Origin: Welwitschia mirabilis
Lineage: Eukaryota > Gnetophyta > Gnetopsida > Welwitschiales
NCBI GenBank assembly: GCA_051453625.1
Contig: JBOZIK010000001.1
Coordinates: 204,143,929 to 204,207,928, forward strand
Reading direction: 5' to 3'
Length of the DNA stretch: 64,000 bases
Shown: piece by piece, positions 1 to 11,400 of the stretch
Numbering within the stretch: the stretch's first letter is position 1
Layout of the letters: each line of letters begins with the position of its first letter
Made by a program: the position numbers and the translations under genes
The notes under the pieces: model-generated
Database searches by the model: none
Told to the model about the DNA's origin: nothing
The model's input: only the letters and a program-made list of their open reading frames with translations

Positions 1-350
1 ATAGGTAATTTTTTGTAACATAAATTCCAGGTGGCACCTGAGCTTACAAAATCTATTTCATTTATATTTCCTACCACTATTGGGATTTAAAATTTTGACC
101 TTTAGGTTCATGTGTCTATGACCTTACCACTCTAGTAAGTAGTCATTGATAATTATTTAATGATTTAATTAAATTGTGTCTTATATAATTCTTCTAGAGT
201 AACCTTTTGAAGCTTTTAGTTCATGAAAAGTGAGTTCTACATTTTAGTATCAAAGCAAGTTTAAATTTTTGACTATAGAATTTATACCTCATATTTTAGT
301 ATTATAACATCATTCAAAGTTTTTTGGTTGTAAAAAATCAGTGTCTTACA
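1..350 (+). repeat. 3' part of the 5' LTR of the gypsy element
   Basis: Positions about 145-350 match about 22,725-22,940 at the end of the 3' LTR, including a shared terminal GTCTTACA/GTCTTATA. Immediately after 350 lies a degraded primer site. Positions 1-145 do not visibly match the corresponding part of the 3' LTR, so one of the two LTRs has been rearranged upstream of that point. Confidence 0.75.
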
Positions 351-364
351 TTTTGATATTAGAG
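351..364 (+). other. Primer-binding site (initiator tRNA-Met type), degraded
   Basis: TTTTGATATTAGAG directly follows the LTR end and differs from the plant TTTGGTATCAGAG site by G-to-A and C-to-T changes. Earlier PBS-like motifs at 243-257 and about 293-305 lie inside the LTR end and appear to be internal duplications of this junction. Confidence 0.7.
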
Positions 365-570
365 AATACATTGCAATTTCACTGGGCATAACTACTATTA
401 AAGCTGTTGTAAGCTTTAACATAAAAACCTAGGTTTTTGATGTGTGTAGTTTGATTTTTATAGGATTAATAGACTCCAAGAAGAATAGTAAACTAATCAA
501 CGAAAGTTAAAACATTAGGGTGAGCTTCATAAGTAAATCAATGATTGGAAAGATGATGACTCTATCAAGA

Positions 571-850
571 AAATGATGATGCAATTTAAGAGGACAAATC
601 CTTCAACTTTCAAAGGTATCGATAATGCAATAGATGTAGAAGCATGGTTGATTTCTATATAAAGGAAATTACAATTATTTAATTCTACTATAGAATAGAA
701 GGAAATATTAGTAACCCATCATCTTGTTAGTGTCTTTAGATGGGATTAAGAAAGACTTCGAGCATTATTTTCAATGTCTATAACAAAGAAAGAATTTGAA
801 AGAAGATTTAGAGGTAGATATATCTCATAATTTTTAAAAATTAAAGGTTG
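571..850 (+). pseudogene. gag, N-terminal half (gypsy)
   Basis: Translation from the ATG cluster near 573 gives a peptide containing FKRTNPSTFKG and then AWLISI, matching the Retrotrans_gag opening of plant gypsy elements in which N-P-x-F-x-G is followed by a conserved Trp in an E-x-W motif. Further on, KKEFERRFRGRYIS resembles the F-x-x-x-F/Y region. TAA and TAG codons stand where Gln is expected. The frame stops at the left end of a nested element and resumes at about 4,824, so this is the first half of a split gene. Confidence 0.75.
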
Positions 851-855
851 AGTAT

Positions 856-1975
856 TGTGTGCATACTCATGCAATTGTTTACATCCTAGATCAAATATTA
901 TTAATCACAAATATCTTGCAAAGCACACACACTTATATAGATGAGAGTTAACCTAAATGTCATAATCCATCAAATACACTAGGCTTAAAGTTAAAGAATT
1001 GATTTTAGTAAAGTGTTTTTCTATTTTTCATTTAGACTAATGAAAATAAATAAATAATGTAAGAAAACAAAGAAAAGTAAATATCCTAATGCAATGTAAA
1101 TCAAATCTATTCTAAATGCAATATCTATCCAATTATCAAATCTTTTTATCACAAAGATTAGTCTTATGTAACCTATATTGATTAAGAAAACTATTACTAA
1201 CCTTAACCCTTCTAAGCTATCAATTATGAAATTGTCAAGAAATCATAACCAATAGAAACTATAAGGGATATGCACATGAATAAAACTAAAAGAAAATTTT
1301 CATTATTTTTGAACCAATATCCTTGTTATAAAGCAAAAAGTATTAATAAAGGATACACAGTCCAATACCAAGAAAGACCCTTCTCTATAATAATGGATGG
1401 ACCTTCTACCCTTTAATCTCATGTTATGATATTTTCAAGTGCCAAAAAAGATAAAGTAAAAGTTAAGAATAAAGGATGTATTTATTACAAAAATACATTC
1501 TAACAATAAAAACCTAATAGATGTAACAAAAACCTTAGTAGTGCATAGGAAGTACATGAAACATTACATAAGTTAGATGAGGTTTAGTGTGTGTTATCAT
1601 CTTGACTGTCATTCACATGATGACTACTATGATGCCACATCAAGAGGGGTTCCACGTCAGCTTTTACCTTTAGTCTAGTTAGCATCCTTATTAGCATACA
1701 GGTGCTGTTATCTGTACTATCATCTAGACATTTAAAGGGATGATAGTCTATGAAGCTCTTTACATAAGTCAAATTGCCTTATTTAAAGAGCTTCACATTT
1801 AAATGTGAAGTATCAAATGTTATCCAAAATGCCTTCAAATATGTTAATAATCACATGTTTTCATGATTTTATTCTTGACTCTCAATGTTTATCAAAATCC
1901 ATTTAAACCTATTTAAATGTCCCACAAAACTACTTAAAATACTCGATCAAAAACATACAATTTGGCATTACAACA
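856..1975 (+). repeat. Left LTR of the non-coding element
   Basis: Aligns over its length with 3,380-4,823; for example about 863-882 against 3,383-3,402 differs only by C/T and A/G changes. It ends ACAACA at 1,975, after which the two copies diverge. Short reading frames inside it (such as 1,584-1,772 on the minus strand) are not conserved in the other LTR and are not genes. Confidence 0.75.
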
Positions 1976-3367
1976 TAGCCCCTCACTTAGCCTTATGAGT
2001 TCTTGATAAAGCATGTGAATAACTATAATTATGATCCAAATTGACTAAGATAAACATTAACTAGAGAAAAGTAAATTAAGTCTAGAAATCTTATTATATA
2101 GGATTAAATCTCAAAATATAATAAACCAAATGTTTTATATTGATAGATATCATGTCCATGCAGCCATCTAGTATGTCATCTAGATGAGTATGGGGAGGAA
2201 ATGATTTTAAAAATCTGACTATAAAATCAAATGCTTGCAAGTATGCTCATCAGAAAATAAGACCAAAAACACTTACAAGTGCATTAGCCTCCCATTTAAA
2301 AAAATTAACACATCTAAGAAATACAGACTAAATGTTATAATAAAAGAATTATCATAAGATATCATCATAATAACTTAGATAAATGATGTACATGTATCCT
2401 TAAAGAAAGAAATAATTTAAAAATGATATTCATACATGAAATATTAAGTTTTTAAGCACAATCCACTAGATTAAATACATTAAAGATAATTATAGTGTTC
2501 TTTTTTTATCCATGGTTTCTTGAATTATTTAGACCATTCCTACAAGAAAATCCTCAATTATTCTGCTACCAAGTACATGATTTTACTAAGTTATATCTAT
2601 AGTGCATAACATTCAAATAATAAATGATCATAATTGGACTAATAGATTATAGATATGTATTGTGAAAATTTAGAAATAACCTCTATAATTTAAAATTTTT
2701 GCTTAAAATATCTTAAAAATATGTCCTACTCCCTCCATCCTATAGGTGAATTAATACATCCTATATTACATTAATGTGAGAGGAAAATATGAAAATGCAA
2801 GTTAAGTATGATTTAAGCAAAACAAGTTGGCCTCGAAGTAGTAGTTTTTATGTGAAAAAAGGGTTAGAGTTAGTTTAAAAAAGATAAAAGATGAAATTGA
2901 TGATGCTCAAAAAATATTAGTATGTCATCCTGTCATGTCTTCTAGATGATAAATGTCATCTATATCATCATTTGGATGATATTTTTAAAAGAGAACTTAT
3001 GCCAAAAAAATAGAAAATAAAAACATAGAGAAATAAAATTATAAAAAAACAGATAGAAAGAAAACTAACAGTCATCTACATGAGTCATATAGATAATAGA
3101 GGAAATGATTAGAAGATCCTAATTTTTAAAGAAAAGAAAAATCCTATTTTTATAAGATGTTATTTACTATACATCATCTAGATGATAAGGAAGACAACAA
3201 GGCTTTAATTATGGAATGGAAATCAAAAACTGCAGAAAGCACAACTATGGTATATACAGTAATAATATAATACTATCACAAATAAATAACTTGAATCAAA
3301 GTTTAAGGAACTTATTTAGGTAATGATAATCCTTGAACTCATTATGGCCTTATCCCGCAATGGTGTT
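1976..3367. other. Internal region of the non-coding element, no gene seen
   Basis: About 1.4 kb between the two LTRs. I see no reading frame with retroelement motifs on either strand. TCATCTAGATGA-like inverted motifs recur around 2,160-2,190, 2,935-2,980 and 3,070-3,190. No standard TGGTATCAGAGC primer site is visible just after 1,975. Confidence 0.5.
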
Positions 3368-3379
3368 AAGATGAAGGAG
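3368..3379 (+). other. Polypurine tract
   Basis: AAGATGAAGGAG immediately upstream of the right LTR, the position expected for the second-strand primer of a + oriented LTR element. Confidence 0.55.
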
Positions 3380-4823
3380 TGTGTACTTATGTAGTTGTTT
3401 ATGTTCTTAATCAAATCCTATAAATCATAAATATCTTACAAAACACACGTGCTAATATAGATGGGAGTTAACTCGAATGTCATAATCTATTTAAGGCACT
3501 AGGCTCAAAATTAGAGAATTATTTTATCAAATTATTTTTCTATTTTTAATTTAGTTTATAAAAATAAAGAAACAATGCAAGAAAACAATGTAAGAAAATA
3601 ATGCAAAGTAAACACACTAATGCAATGTAAATGAAACCTGTTATAAATGTAATATCTATCTGACTACCAAATATTCTTGGCATAAATATTGATCCTTCAT
3701 AACCTAGATTGATCAAGGAAATTGTTACTAATCCTAACCAACCTAAGATATCAAGTATGTCAAACAAAATATGGAAAACATGCAATGATTATTTTATAAA
3801 TGCAAAAATAGAAATCTCGACAAATGATTTCAACCTTAACAAAGGTTATTCTTGATGGTATATATCAACTATGAAGCTATCATGGAATCATAACCAACAT
3901 AGACCATAAGGGAGATGCACATAAGTAAAACTAAAATAACCTTTTCATTATCTTCGAATCAATATCCTTGTTACAAAGCATGAACAACTCAATGAAGGAT
4001 ACACAATTCAACACCTAGAAAGATCCATCTCTATAATAATGGATGAACCTCATATCCTTTAATCTTCTATCACAATATTTTTAGGTGCTAAAGAAGATAA
4101 AGTCGAGTCAAGGGCGAAGGAGGTATTTATGAAAATAAAACATCCTAATAATACAAAAAAAATAATATATGCAACAAAAACCCTAGTGGTGCATAAGAAG
4201 TGCATGACACATTATAGAAGTTATATTAAATTTGGTGCCTTGAATAATAATAGTTATCATCTTGATTATCATTTAGATATGACTAGGAAAATGCCACATC
4301 AAGAGAGCTCCCACATTAGCTTTTATCTTCAGTCTAATTGCATCCTTATCAACATACAAGTGGTGTTATCTATACTATCATCTCAATGATTAAACAAATG
4401 ATAGTTTCTAAAGCTTTTTAATTAAGTTAAATTACCTTTGTAGANNNNNNNNNNNNNNNNNNNNNNNNNNNNNNNNNNNNNNNNNNNNNNNNNNNNNNNN
4501 NNNNNNNNNNNNNNNNNNNNNNNNNNNNNNNNNNNNNNNNNNNNACATACAAGTGGTGTTATCTATACTATCATCTCAATGATTAGACAAATGATAGTTT
4601 CTAAAGCTTTTTAATTAAGTTAAATTACCTTTTTAGATCATTAACTCTTCCTGTAAAGCATTAAAAATCATCCAAAATACCTCCAAATATGCTACTAATG
4701 GCATGTTTCCATGATTTTCTCCTTAACTCTCAATAATTATTGAAATCCACTTAAACCTATTTAAATGTTTTACAAAAATACTCAAAATACCCCATTACAA
4801 ACATACAATTTAACATCACAACA
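3380..4823 (+). repeat. Right LTR of the non-coding element, containing an assembly gap
   Basis: Homologue of 856-1,975. It contains 100 N at 4,445-4,544, and the 93 bases before the gap (4,352-4,444) are repeated almost exactly after it (4,545-4,637). Subtracting the gap and one repeat gives about 1.25 kb, close to the left LTR. Confidence 0.75.
4445..4544. other. Assembly gap (100 N) between near-identical 93-bp flanks
   Basis: Exactly 100 N. The flanking 93-base sequences are direct near-perfect copies, which suggests unmerged overlapping contig ends rather than real missing DNA. Confidence 0.9.
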
Positions 4824-5400
4824 TTAATGAATTCTATAATCTTACATAACATTTTATAATAATAGCATAATATGAACACAAATTTATGGAACTTTTGAGA
4901 TATGTTCCTAAGATAGTAGATAGTAAAGAAGTAAAAGTTAGAATATTTATGGCTAATCTACATTCGGTGATTTAAAATCAAGTTAAATTATTTTAATCAA
5001 AGACCATTGCAGAGGCTTTAGAGGAGGTTAAACTTAGTAAGGAATCATGGACCAATAATAAGAATCTTAGAGAAAAAAGGAGAATATATTAAGATAATAA
5101 AAGAATGCAATCATGAAAGAAATCATTCAATCACATGGGTATGATCAGAGGAAGAGGTATAGTAAAGATGTCTATAGTTAATAGCAAAGCAATACATTAA
5201 TCACAAAGAAGAATGCAGACTTAACCAACTAGAGGAAGAGGTTGATTTGCAAGACTACCAAGAAATGATCAATCTTTTAAAAATACAACTAATGATTTTA
5301 GGAACATAAGGAATTTTCTATGTTAGGAACCTCATTATATGAAGAAATTGCCCTAAAAGGAAGAAACAAGAAGCAACTACAATAAATGTTAGAAAGTTGT
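4824..5400 (+). pseudogene. gag, C-terminal half with zinc-knuckle remnant (gypsy)
   Basis: After the nested element the gag frame resumes with a NEFYNL segment, then YEHKFMELLRYVP, matching the conserved gag helix (Y-E-x-x-F-x-x-L-S-R-Y-A-P) of plant gypsy elements. An Arg/Gly-rich linker (5,229-5,249) follows. At 5,316-5,360 a CCHC zinc knuckle is recognisable by EPHYMKK spacing, but one Cys codon is lost and one position is TAG. Together with 571-850 this reconstructs the gene order; neither half is functional. Confidence 0.75.
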
Positions 5401-5700
5401 ATGCCTTAGTCTCTAAGGAAAGTAGTTAATCAAAAGTGATTTTAAAAATTGCAAGTACTTTATTAAATATTTTTATAAAAATTTTAGTATATTTAGGTGC
5501 ATCTAATTCTTTCATTTTATACTTAATAGCTAGAAAGATGTTTTTAAAAATTAAGAAGGTCAATCAATTAATAATAGAACTCTCAGATATAGTCAAATCA
5601 AAATAATGAGAGAAACTTCTATGTGTATATTACATCTTAATGGTTATATATTCAAAGTATAATTATTACTATCAGAATTAGGCTATTTTGATATTATTGT
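5400..5700 (+). pseudogene. Aspartic protease remnant (gypsy)
   Basis: Around 5,484-5,530 the translation reads VYLGASNSFI, which lines up with the retropepsin signature in which Asp-Ser/Thr-Gly-Ala-Ser precedes H/N-S-F-I. Here the catalytic Asp codon is TAT (Tyr) and the next residue is Leu, so activity is lost. A following segment near 5,690-5,712 (DIIVGLNWL) matches the conserved D-I-I-L-G-M-D-W-L element that links protease to RT in plant gypsy polyproteins. Confidence 0.75.
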
Positions 5701-6910
5701 AGGACTGAATTGGTTACAAAAAAAAATAAGTCACAAATAGATTGCTATTATAGGGAGGTTACTATATTAGATTCAAAAGAAAAAAGACTGTGTTTACTAA
5801 TTATATTAGAATCATTATNNNNNNNNNNTATAAAAAAACTAATTAGGAATAAGCAAATGAAAAAAGAAGTTATACATGAACAAGAATTTGAAATTATTAA
5901 ATTTTATTTCTCTCTTTAAAGCAAGTGAAATATATCATATATTCTAAATGTACAGGGATTTTTAGATGTATTTTTGAATGAGTTACTAGTGTGTCCTTCA
6001 AAAAGAGTAGAAGATTTTAAAATAACTCTTAAAAAAGAAGTGCAACCAATTACAAAGGCATCATACAGAATGTCTACTATTGAGTTGATAGAATTAAAAA
6101 CTCAGTTAATGACACTTTTGGAAAAAGAGTTGATCAAACTAAGTATTTCATCATGGGGTGCACCAGTATTATTTGTTAAAAATAGAGATGGGGGATTCAG
6201 GCTATGTATGGATTATAGGATAATAAACATAGTAATTATTAAAAATAGTTATCCATTATCTAGAATAGATGATTTATTTAATCAAGTAAATTTTATCAAG
6301 TTTTTCTCAAAGATTAATCTTAAATTTAGTTATTATTAACTTAGAATTAAGGAAGAATATATATTCAAAATACCATTTTATATTAAGTATGGTCATTATG
6401 AATTTCATGTAGGCCATTTGGATTTACCAATGCATTAGCTACATTTATGACAACGATGAATAACATTTTTCAAGCATATCTAGATAAATTATTGGTGTTA
6501 TTTATTAATGATTTTTTGATGTACTTATCAAATAAGGAGGATCATAAAAAACATTTACAAATAGTATTGGAGACTTTAAGAAAAAATTAATTTTATGCCA
6601 ACCCTAAAAAGTGTGAATTTTGATTAACTAAGATTAAATTTTTAGGGCATGTAATTTTAAAAGAAGGAATCGATGTTGATAATGATAAAGTATAAGCTGT
6701 GGTAGGTTAGTCCAGCCTAGAATTAGTAACTGAGGTAAGAAGTTTTCTTAGATTGGTTAGTTATTATAGAAGATTTATTTCAAATTTTTTGAAGACTATA
6801 ATTTCTTTGACATCCTTGTTGTAAAAAGATAATCTATTTAACTAGATAATACATTGTGATGAAGCACTTCAAAGATTAAAAGAGGCATATGTATCTGCAA
6901 CTATTTGAAA
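5701..6910 (+). pseudogene. Reverse transcriptase (gypsy)
   Basis: The best open stretch is 5,974-6,339. It shows the RT N-terminus (YRMS, then [25 protein letters not shown]). The first catalytic motif FSKID is FSKIN (Asn codon 6,316-6,318), and the Y-x-D-D box reads FIND (6,501-6,512), so two of three catalytic carboxylates are gone. Downstream the thumb motif FLGHV (about 6,642) and the connection motif FLRLVSYYRRFI (about 6,740) are readable across stops. A 10-N gap sits at 5,819-5,828. Confidence 0.88.
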
Positions 6911-7300
6911 ATGTTATAACCTAGGAAAATGAATATAGTCTATATTAATGGTTTTGGAGAAGGATTAGAAGTAGTATTAATATAGGAAGAAAGAGTTATC
7001 ACTTATGCATCAAGATAACTAAAGAATCATGAAAGGAATTATTCAGTGCATGATTTAGTACTGGCTACTATAATTCCTGCATTTAAAATTTGGAGGCATT
7101 ATTTATATGAAGAAAAGTTAAACTTTGGATAGATTATAAAAATCTTAAATACATACACACTCAACCCAACTTAAATCTTAGGTAAAGGAGATGGATGAAA
7201 GTCTTACAAGATTATGACTTGATAATAAATTACCAAGAAGGAAGAGAAAATATAATGGTTAATGTGTTAAGATAGAGAAGGTATTTAATTAATTACTTAA
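6911..7300 (+). pseudogene. RNase H (gypsy)
   Basis: Translation reads VYINGFGEGL, then ITYASR, LKNHERNYSVHDL and IWRHYLY, the standard Ty3/gypsy RNase H series. The first catalytic position, normally Asp in the T-D-A-S motif, is Asn. Stops replace Gln and Trp codons. It follows RT directly in the same polyprotein order. Confidence 0.82.
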
Positions 7301-8330
7301 ATATAGAAAAATATTTGTATAAATTGATATTTGCTTTACAACAGGACTATCATCTGTGCAAAAAGGTAAAAGAAGAAGGAATTTAAGAATTTATAGTTTC
7401 TAGTAATGAATTTGTTACTTTTCAAGATAAAATTTAGTGCTTAATAAAGAGTAGGTGAAGTAAATTATCTTCAATGAATTTCATAGGACATGGTATGATA
7501 TCAATCTAGGATTTAATAAGATGTATAAATATATCAAACAATATTTTTAGTAATCAAGAATGAGATCTAAAGTTACTAATCTTATGATAAAATATATGAC
7601 CTATCAACTGGTCAAAGCTAAACATCAGCATCTAGATAGAGTTTTATATTTCCATGACATTCTACAATGGAAATGGAAAGTAGTCAATATGAATTTTATT
7701 ATAAGTCTATCCAAGATGAAATAAGGTTATGATACTATTTTTATAATGGGTGATCTCTTAAAGAAAAGTGCACATTCTTGTATAGTGAAAACAATAGATT
7801 TAGATGAAAGAATTATAAAATAATATGTAAAGAATATAGTAAAAATGCATGGAGTACCAAAAAGAATTATTTTAGATAGAAATAGTGAGTCCACATATAA
7901 ATTTTGGACATCATTACATAAATAATTAGAAACTAAGTTAAAATTAAATATAGATTTTCATCCTTAAATACGTCACCAAACAATAATAATAAATCAAAAT
8001 TTTGAAGACTTATTAATATCAGTAATTTTGGATTTGGAAAGATATTAAGTGGATTAGTTAACATTAGTGAAATACATTTATAATAGTAGCTATCAAGAAT
8101 CAATAAGATGTAAGCCTTTTAGAGCAATATATGGAAGGAAATGTAGAATACTAGTAGCATGATTTAATGTAATAGATAAGAAATTATTAAACATATCATT
8201 AACTAAAGATTTAGAAGAGAAACTGAGAATGATTAGAAAAGATTAAAGATGGTAAAGGATAGATAAACTAAACATCCAAATCACCAAAAAAGACATATAA
8301 AGTTTTAATAAGGGAATCATGTTTATATTA
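7301..8330 (+). pseudogene. Integrase core (gypsy)
   Basis: Key segments are WKWKVVNMNFI (Asn codon 7,692-7,694 where the first catalytic Asp of S-M-D-F stands), MGDLLKKSAH, MHGVPKRIILDRN (around 7,840-7,884, second Asp kept), FHP (about 7,958) and a Q-S-E-R-T region that has lost its Glu. The N-terminal HHCC region before 7,600 is poorly preserved. The D,D,35E triad is broken at two positions, so no activity is possible. Stops replace Gln and Trp codons throughout. Confidence 0.82.
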
Positions 8331-8747
8331 AATGCTCACCTTTTAAAAGAGTTTTCAAGTTTAGTAAAAAGAAAAAATTAGCCCTAAAATTTATAAGGCC
8401 TTATCAGATTATTAAAAGGATTGGACCAGTAGCTTATGAGTTAGTCTTACCCCTAAATCTATTAAATCTTCATAATTTTTTTCACATATCCTTATTAAAG
8501 AAACATTTTACTAATTAAATAAAGATAATTCTTCATTAAGAAGTACATATTCTTTTAGATTATTCAATTAAAGCTTAACCAATTAAGATCTTAGATCAAA
8601 AGCAAATGGTATTATAGGAAAAAATTGTATAACTTTATAAAATTTAATGGTCAAATCAATCTATAGAAGAATCAACTTAGAAAGCAGAAATAGATATTAA
8701 GCAATGGAAACTAGCGCTTTGGGTAAGTTTTCAGGAGGAAAATTCTT
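8331..8747 (+). pseudogene. Integrase C-terminus with chromodomain-like tail
   Basis: LALKFIRPYQIIKRIGPVAY followed by FHISLLKKH matches the conserved integrase tail of plant gypsy elements. After it, PIKILDQKQMVL and a segment rich in V-x-W-x-N-x-x-x-E-E-x-T-x-E spacing (about 8,570-8,710) matches the C-terminal chromodomain of chromoviruses. Several Gln and Trp codons are stops. The chromodomain assignment rests on pattern and position, not on a profile search. Confidence 0.7.
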
Positions 8748-8754
8748 AAGAAGG
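8748..8754 (+). other. Probable polypurine tract of the gypsy element
   Basis: AAGAAGG sits directly before the 3' LTR start (TGAGAAATTTCACATCCC), as expected for plus-strand priming. Confidence 0.5.
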
Positions 8755-9613
8755 TGAGAAATTTCACATCCCAAATTTTTAAGGTTACAAAATTTAGCCT
8801 AAGAATTATTTAAATATTTTAATAAATAAAAATAAATAATATAGTTTAAATTAATGTCTTACAGGCTAAAAGATTTATTAAAAATGGCTAAATATGTAGA
8901 GGTGATGAAAATTTTATCTTGATATTATTTCTTAGACATTATTGCTAAACATATCATGTTGATTAGTTATATAAAAATAATTGTAATTAAATTTCTTTTT
9001 TTAATTATCCAAAAATAGTAGCATACTCTTAAAATTTTGGTATTTATTTCTTGGCTTATGGATTCAGTAGTAGTAATTATTTAGAATTTTAAAAGCTTAT
9101 ATCACCATGTGATTAACTTTTCTTCTTTTTTCTTATGTTGAAAAATTACAAAGAATTTAAATCTTGTAACTTTGCAAGAATTTTTTTTCATGATTATTAT
9201 TTGAAATATATTTGGCATGATAAATAGTTACTAGTATAATGAAATATTAGATGCATCTAGTATCTAGGCAAAGTAATGATAAGGGGTTATGAACTTTTTA
9301 CCATCTTCTTTTTCAAGACAACATCTCTTCATATCCTCATTTATCTTCATATCCCTCCATCTTATTATTATATACAAAACTTTCTTCTTCTTTTATTTGT
9401 ATATTTTTGAAAAAGCTTCTAATTATCAGATCTTCATGACCTCAAAATTTGGAACTTTAAAAGCATTAAATTTTTGAAATTCTTAATGTTTTAAAGTTTT
9501 TAAAAGATTGTAAATTCTGACATCTAATTTTAGGTATGCTCTTATTAAGTTCTTACATCTTTATATGGTCTTGTTTAATTATTAAATGTTCTATGGTTCT
9601 ATGTAATTCTTGA

Positions 9614-9630
9614 ATCTTATATTATTCTTT
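9614..9630 (+). repeat. Left target-site duplication of the LINE
   Basis: ATCTTATATTATTCTTT here corresponds to TCTTATATTGTCCTTT at 19,320-19,335, and to the uninterrupted paralogous site ATCTTATATTGTCCTTT at 21,169-21,185 in LTR unit B. Confidence 0.75.
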
Positions 9631-10400
9631 TTTTTTAAAAAAGTATGTATATTAAACTAGGAAATGTACAACAGGGAGACAAAAATGCCTAAGTGTTATA
9701 GAAGCATTGAACTGTTCATAGCATCGAATTAAAATAGTCGACAGAAAAGAAACCTAAAACAACAAGCCAAAAAGGGGATGAAATCGCCCCTGAAAAATAA
9801 TGTATTAAGAACTTTCCTAAAAGGGTTCAAGCACTAATAGAAATAGCCATAAACAAGGATTTAAAACTGATGAAAACTAGGGGAAAAACTACCCCTTGAA
9901 ACCAAAACTTACAAAAAAAACCAAAAACCAAAGAAAGAGGATTATAGTTCTCTATAGTCCTCTACAGAAGGGAAAATGTTGCCATGGTTGTGTTCGAGTA
10001 GAAATCTTCCTAGGTCATCTAAGAGAACCTAAAATACTTGTTTTGTTGAATTTTTAGTATCAGTTGTATTCTTATTTGGCTGGAGACAAAGTGATTTCTT
10101 CCTATAATTCAACTTTATGGCCTAGGGTAGAGCTCGATGAGAGATGCCCAGGGTAACAAATGGACATCTTTTAAACCTCTGAATCATTGCTAGAAAAACC
10201 TTCCTTTTGGTTGCATTCATGTCAAGTTCCTAAGTTTAAGATTGGAATTCCAATGAAGAGGAGTCAGAAATAGGGCTTTAGGGAGAACTAGGACCTAAAG
10301 CTAGAGGAGGAGAGTGCTGGGCATGCCCATCTTGTTCTGGAGAAGAGTGGACTAGAGAAGAAGTGCCTAAAGCTGGGGAAGGGTGAGTTGGAGACTAAGC
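9631..10400 (-). other. LINE 3' UTR and poly-A end
   Basis: Read on the minus strand the sequence ends in the TTTAATATACATACTT type of terminus followed by an A-run, typical of plant L1 elements. No reading frame is recognisable. Confidence 0.6.
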
Positions 10401-11400
10401 TTAGGCTAAGCTAAGAGGATACTCCTCAAAAGTTTTCTGATGGACTAGGGATGGGAAAAAACCTTCTGATTGAGATGGGGATAAAGATGCCCCACCTCTA
10501 TTGCTATGGCTAAAATGAGCTACTGTTTTGTCAGGAGTATGATTTCTAACTAAGGAGGAATTTCTAGTAGATGATCTCCTAAGGGGGTTCTAGTGAGAAT
10601 AGCAATGAGGAGAAGGGGAAGGGGTCTCTTTGGCCTAAGCTGCTTGTGCTGCTCTCCAAAAGGTTAGTATTAAACCTGAGTACCTTGAGGAGTCCTTATG
10701 CTTGAGCACTTGAATGAATAAATAAGAAAGATTCACTTGGCTTCCTAGGTTAAGAGCCTTAAGAAACATAAAATGGATACTAAAAAGCTTAGAACAATTA
10801 CCAGATTAAATGAAATATCTATCCACCAGTTATACCCCAAGTCCTCATGGGGTTGGTAACGCCTTCCTGCTAATATGTCCATTGAGTAGTTTAGGAATTC
10901 CACTTGAAAAGAAATGGAAAACTTTTCATTGGCCTTTGCTTCAAAACAGTATCCTCTCACCTTCCACTAGGACCTCTAGTAGTCTAGCAAANNNNNNNNN
11001 NNNNNNNNNNNNNNNNNNNNNNNNNNNNNNNNNNNNNNNTTCCATCACCTGTAAAAAGTGGTGATATCAGCCCCCCATATCTCCTCTCAGTTTATGCAGA
11101 AGGGTTCCCCATCCCACCACCTATATTTTTTCCCATAACTCTGGGCATCCCTCGAAGAGGCCTGGATCAGTAGGCTCATAGGTTGGAGTGGCTACCATGG
11201 CAATTTTAATTTGAAAATGAGTGTGGATAATATTCCTAGCTATATAAATAGGAAAGGGTAAGAGGACATTATTGATAATTAGACTGTTTCGGATCTGTTA
11301 TATCTACCAAAAAGTCAAGTGAATCCCATCCACTAAATGCATGTCAGATGTGCCACAACTTTGATAGTACTTTATCATTATGGTAATTAGTTCCTTGCTC
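10400..11400 (-). pseudogene. LINE segment after the zf-RVT domain, unassigned
   Basis: Base composition is less AT-rich than the surroundings and open stretches occur on the minus strand (for example 10,745-10,960), but I cannot assign a domain. A 48-N gap lies at 10,992-11,039. It probably encodes the variable C-terminal region of ORF2 or untranslated sequence. It has no counterpart in copy B, which lacks the 3' end. Confidence 0.4.

Larger units (their letters stand above)
856..4823 (+). mobile_element. Non-coding LTR retrotransposon (LARD-like) nested in gag
   Basis: Two long direct repeats (856-1,975 and 3,380-4,823) bracket about 1.4 kb without any recognisable coding sequence. Both begin TGTGT and end with CA after ACAACA. 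A purine tract (3,368-3,379) precedes the right copy, fitting + orientation. The gag frame of the host gypsy element is broken exactly here. No gag or pol of its own is visible, so it must have been mobilised in trans. LTRs above 1 kb around a non-coding core fit the LARD class. I could not find a convincing target-site duplication. Confidence 0.72.

Noticed and set aside
3546-3785. Minus-strand frame with membrane-like hydrophobic stretches
   Set aside because: Lies in an LTR, is not kept in the partner LTR (856-1,975), and AT-rich DNA gives such translations by chance.
10810-11064. Plus-strand frame of 84 codons
   Set aside because: Runs through the N gap antisense to the LINE; no motif.
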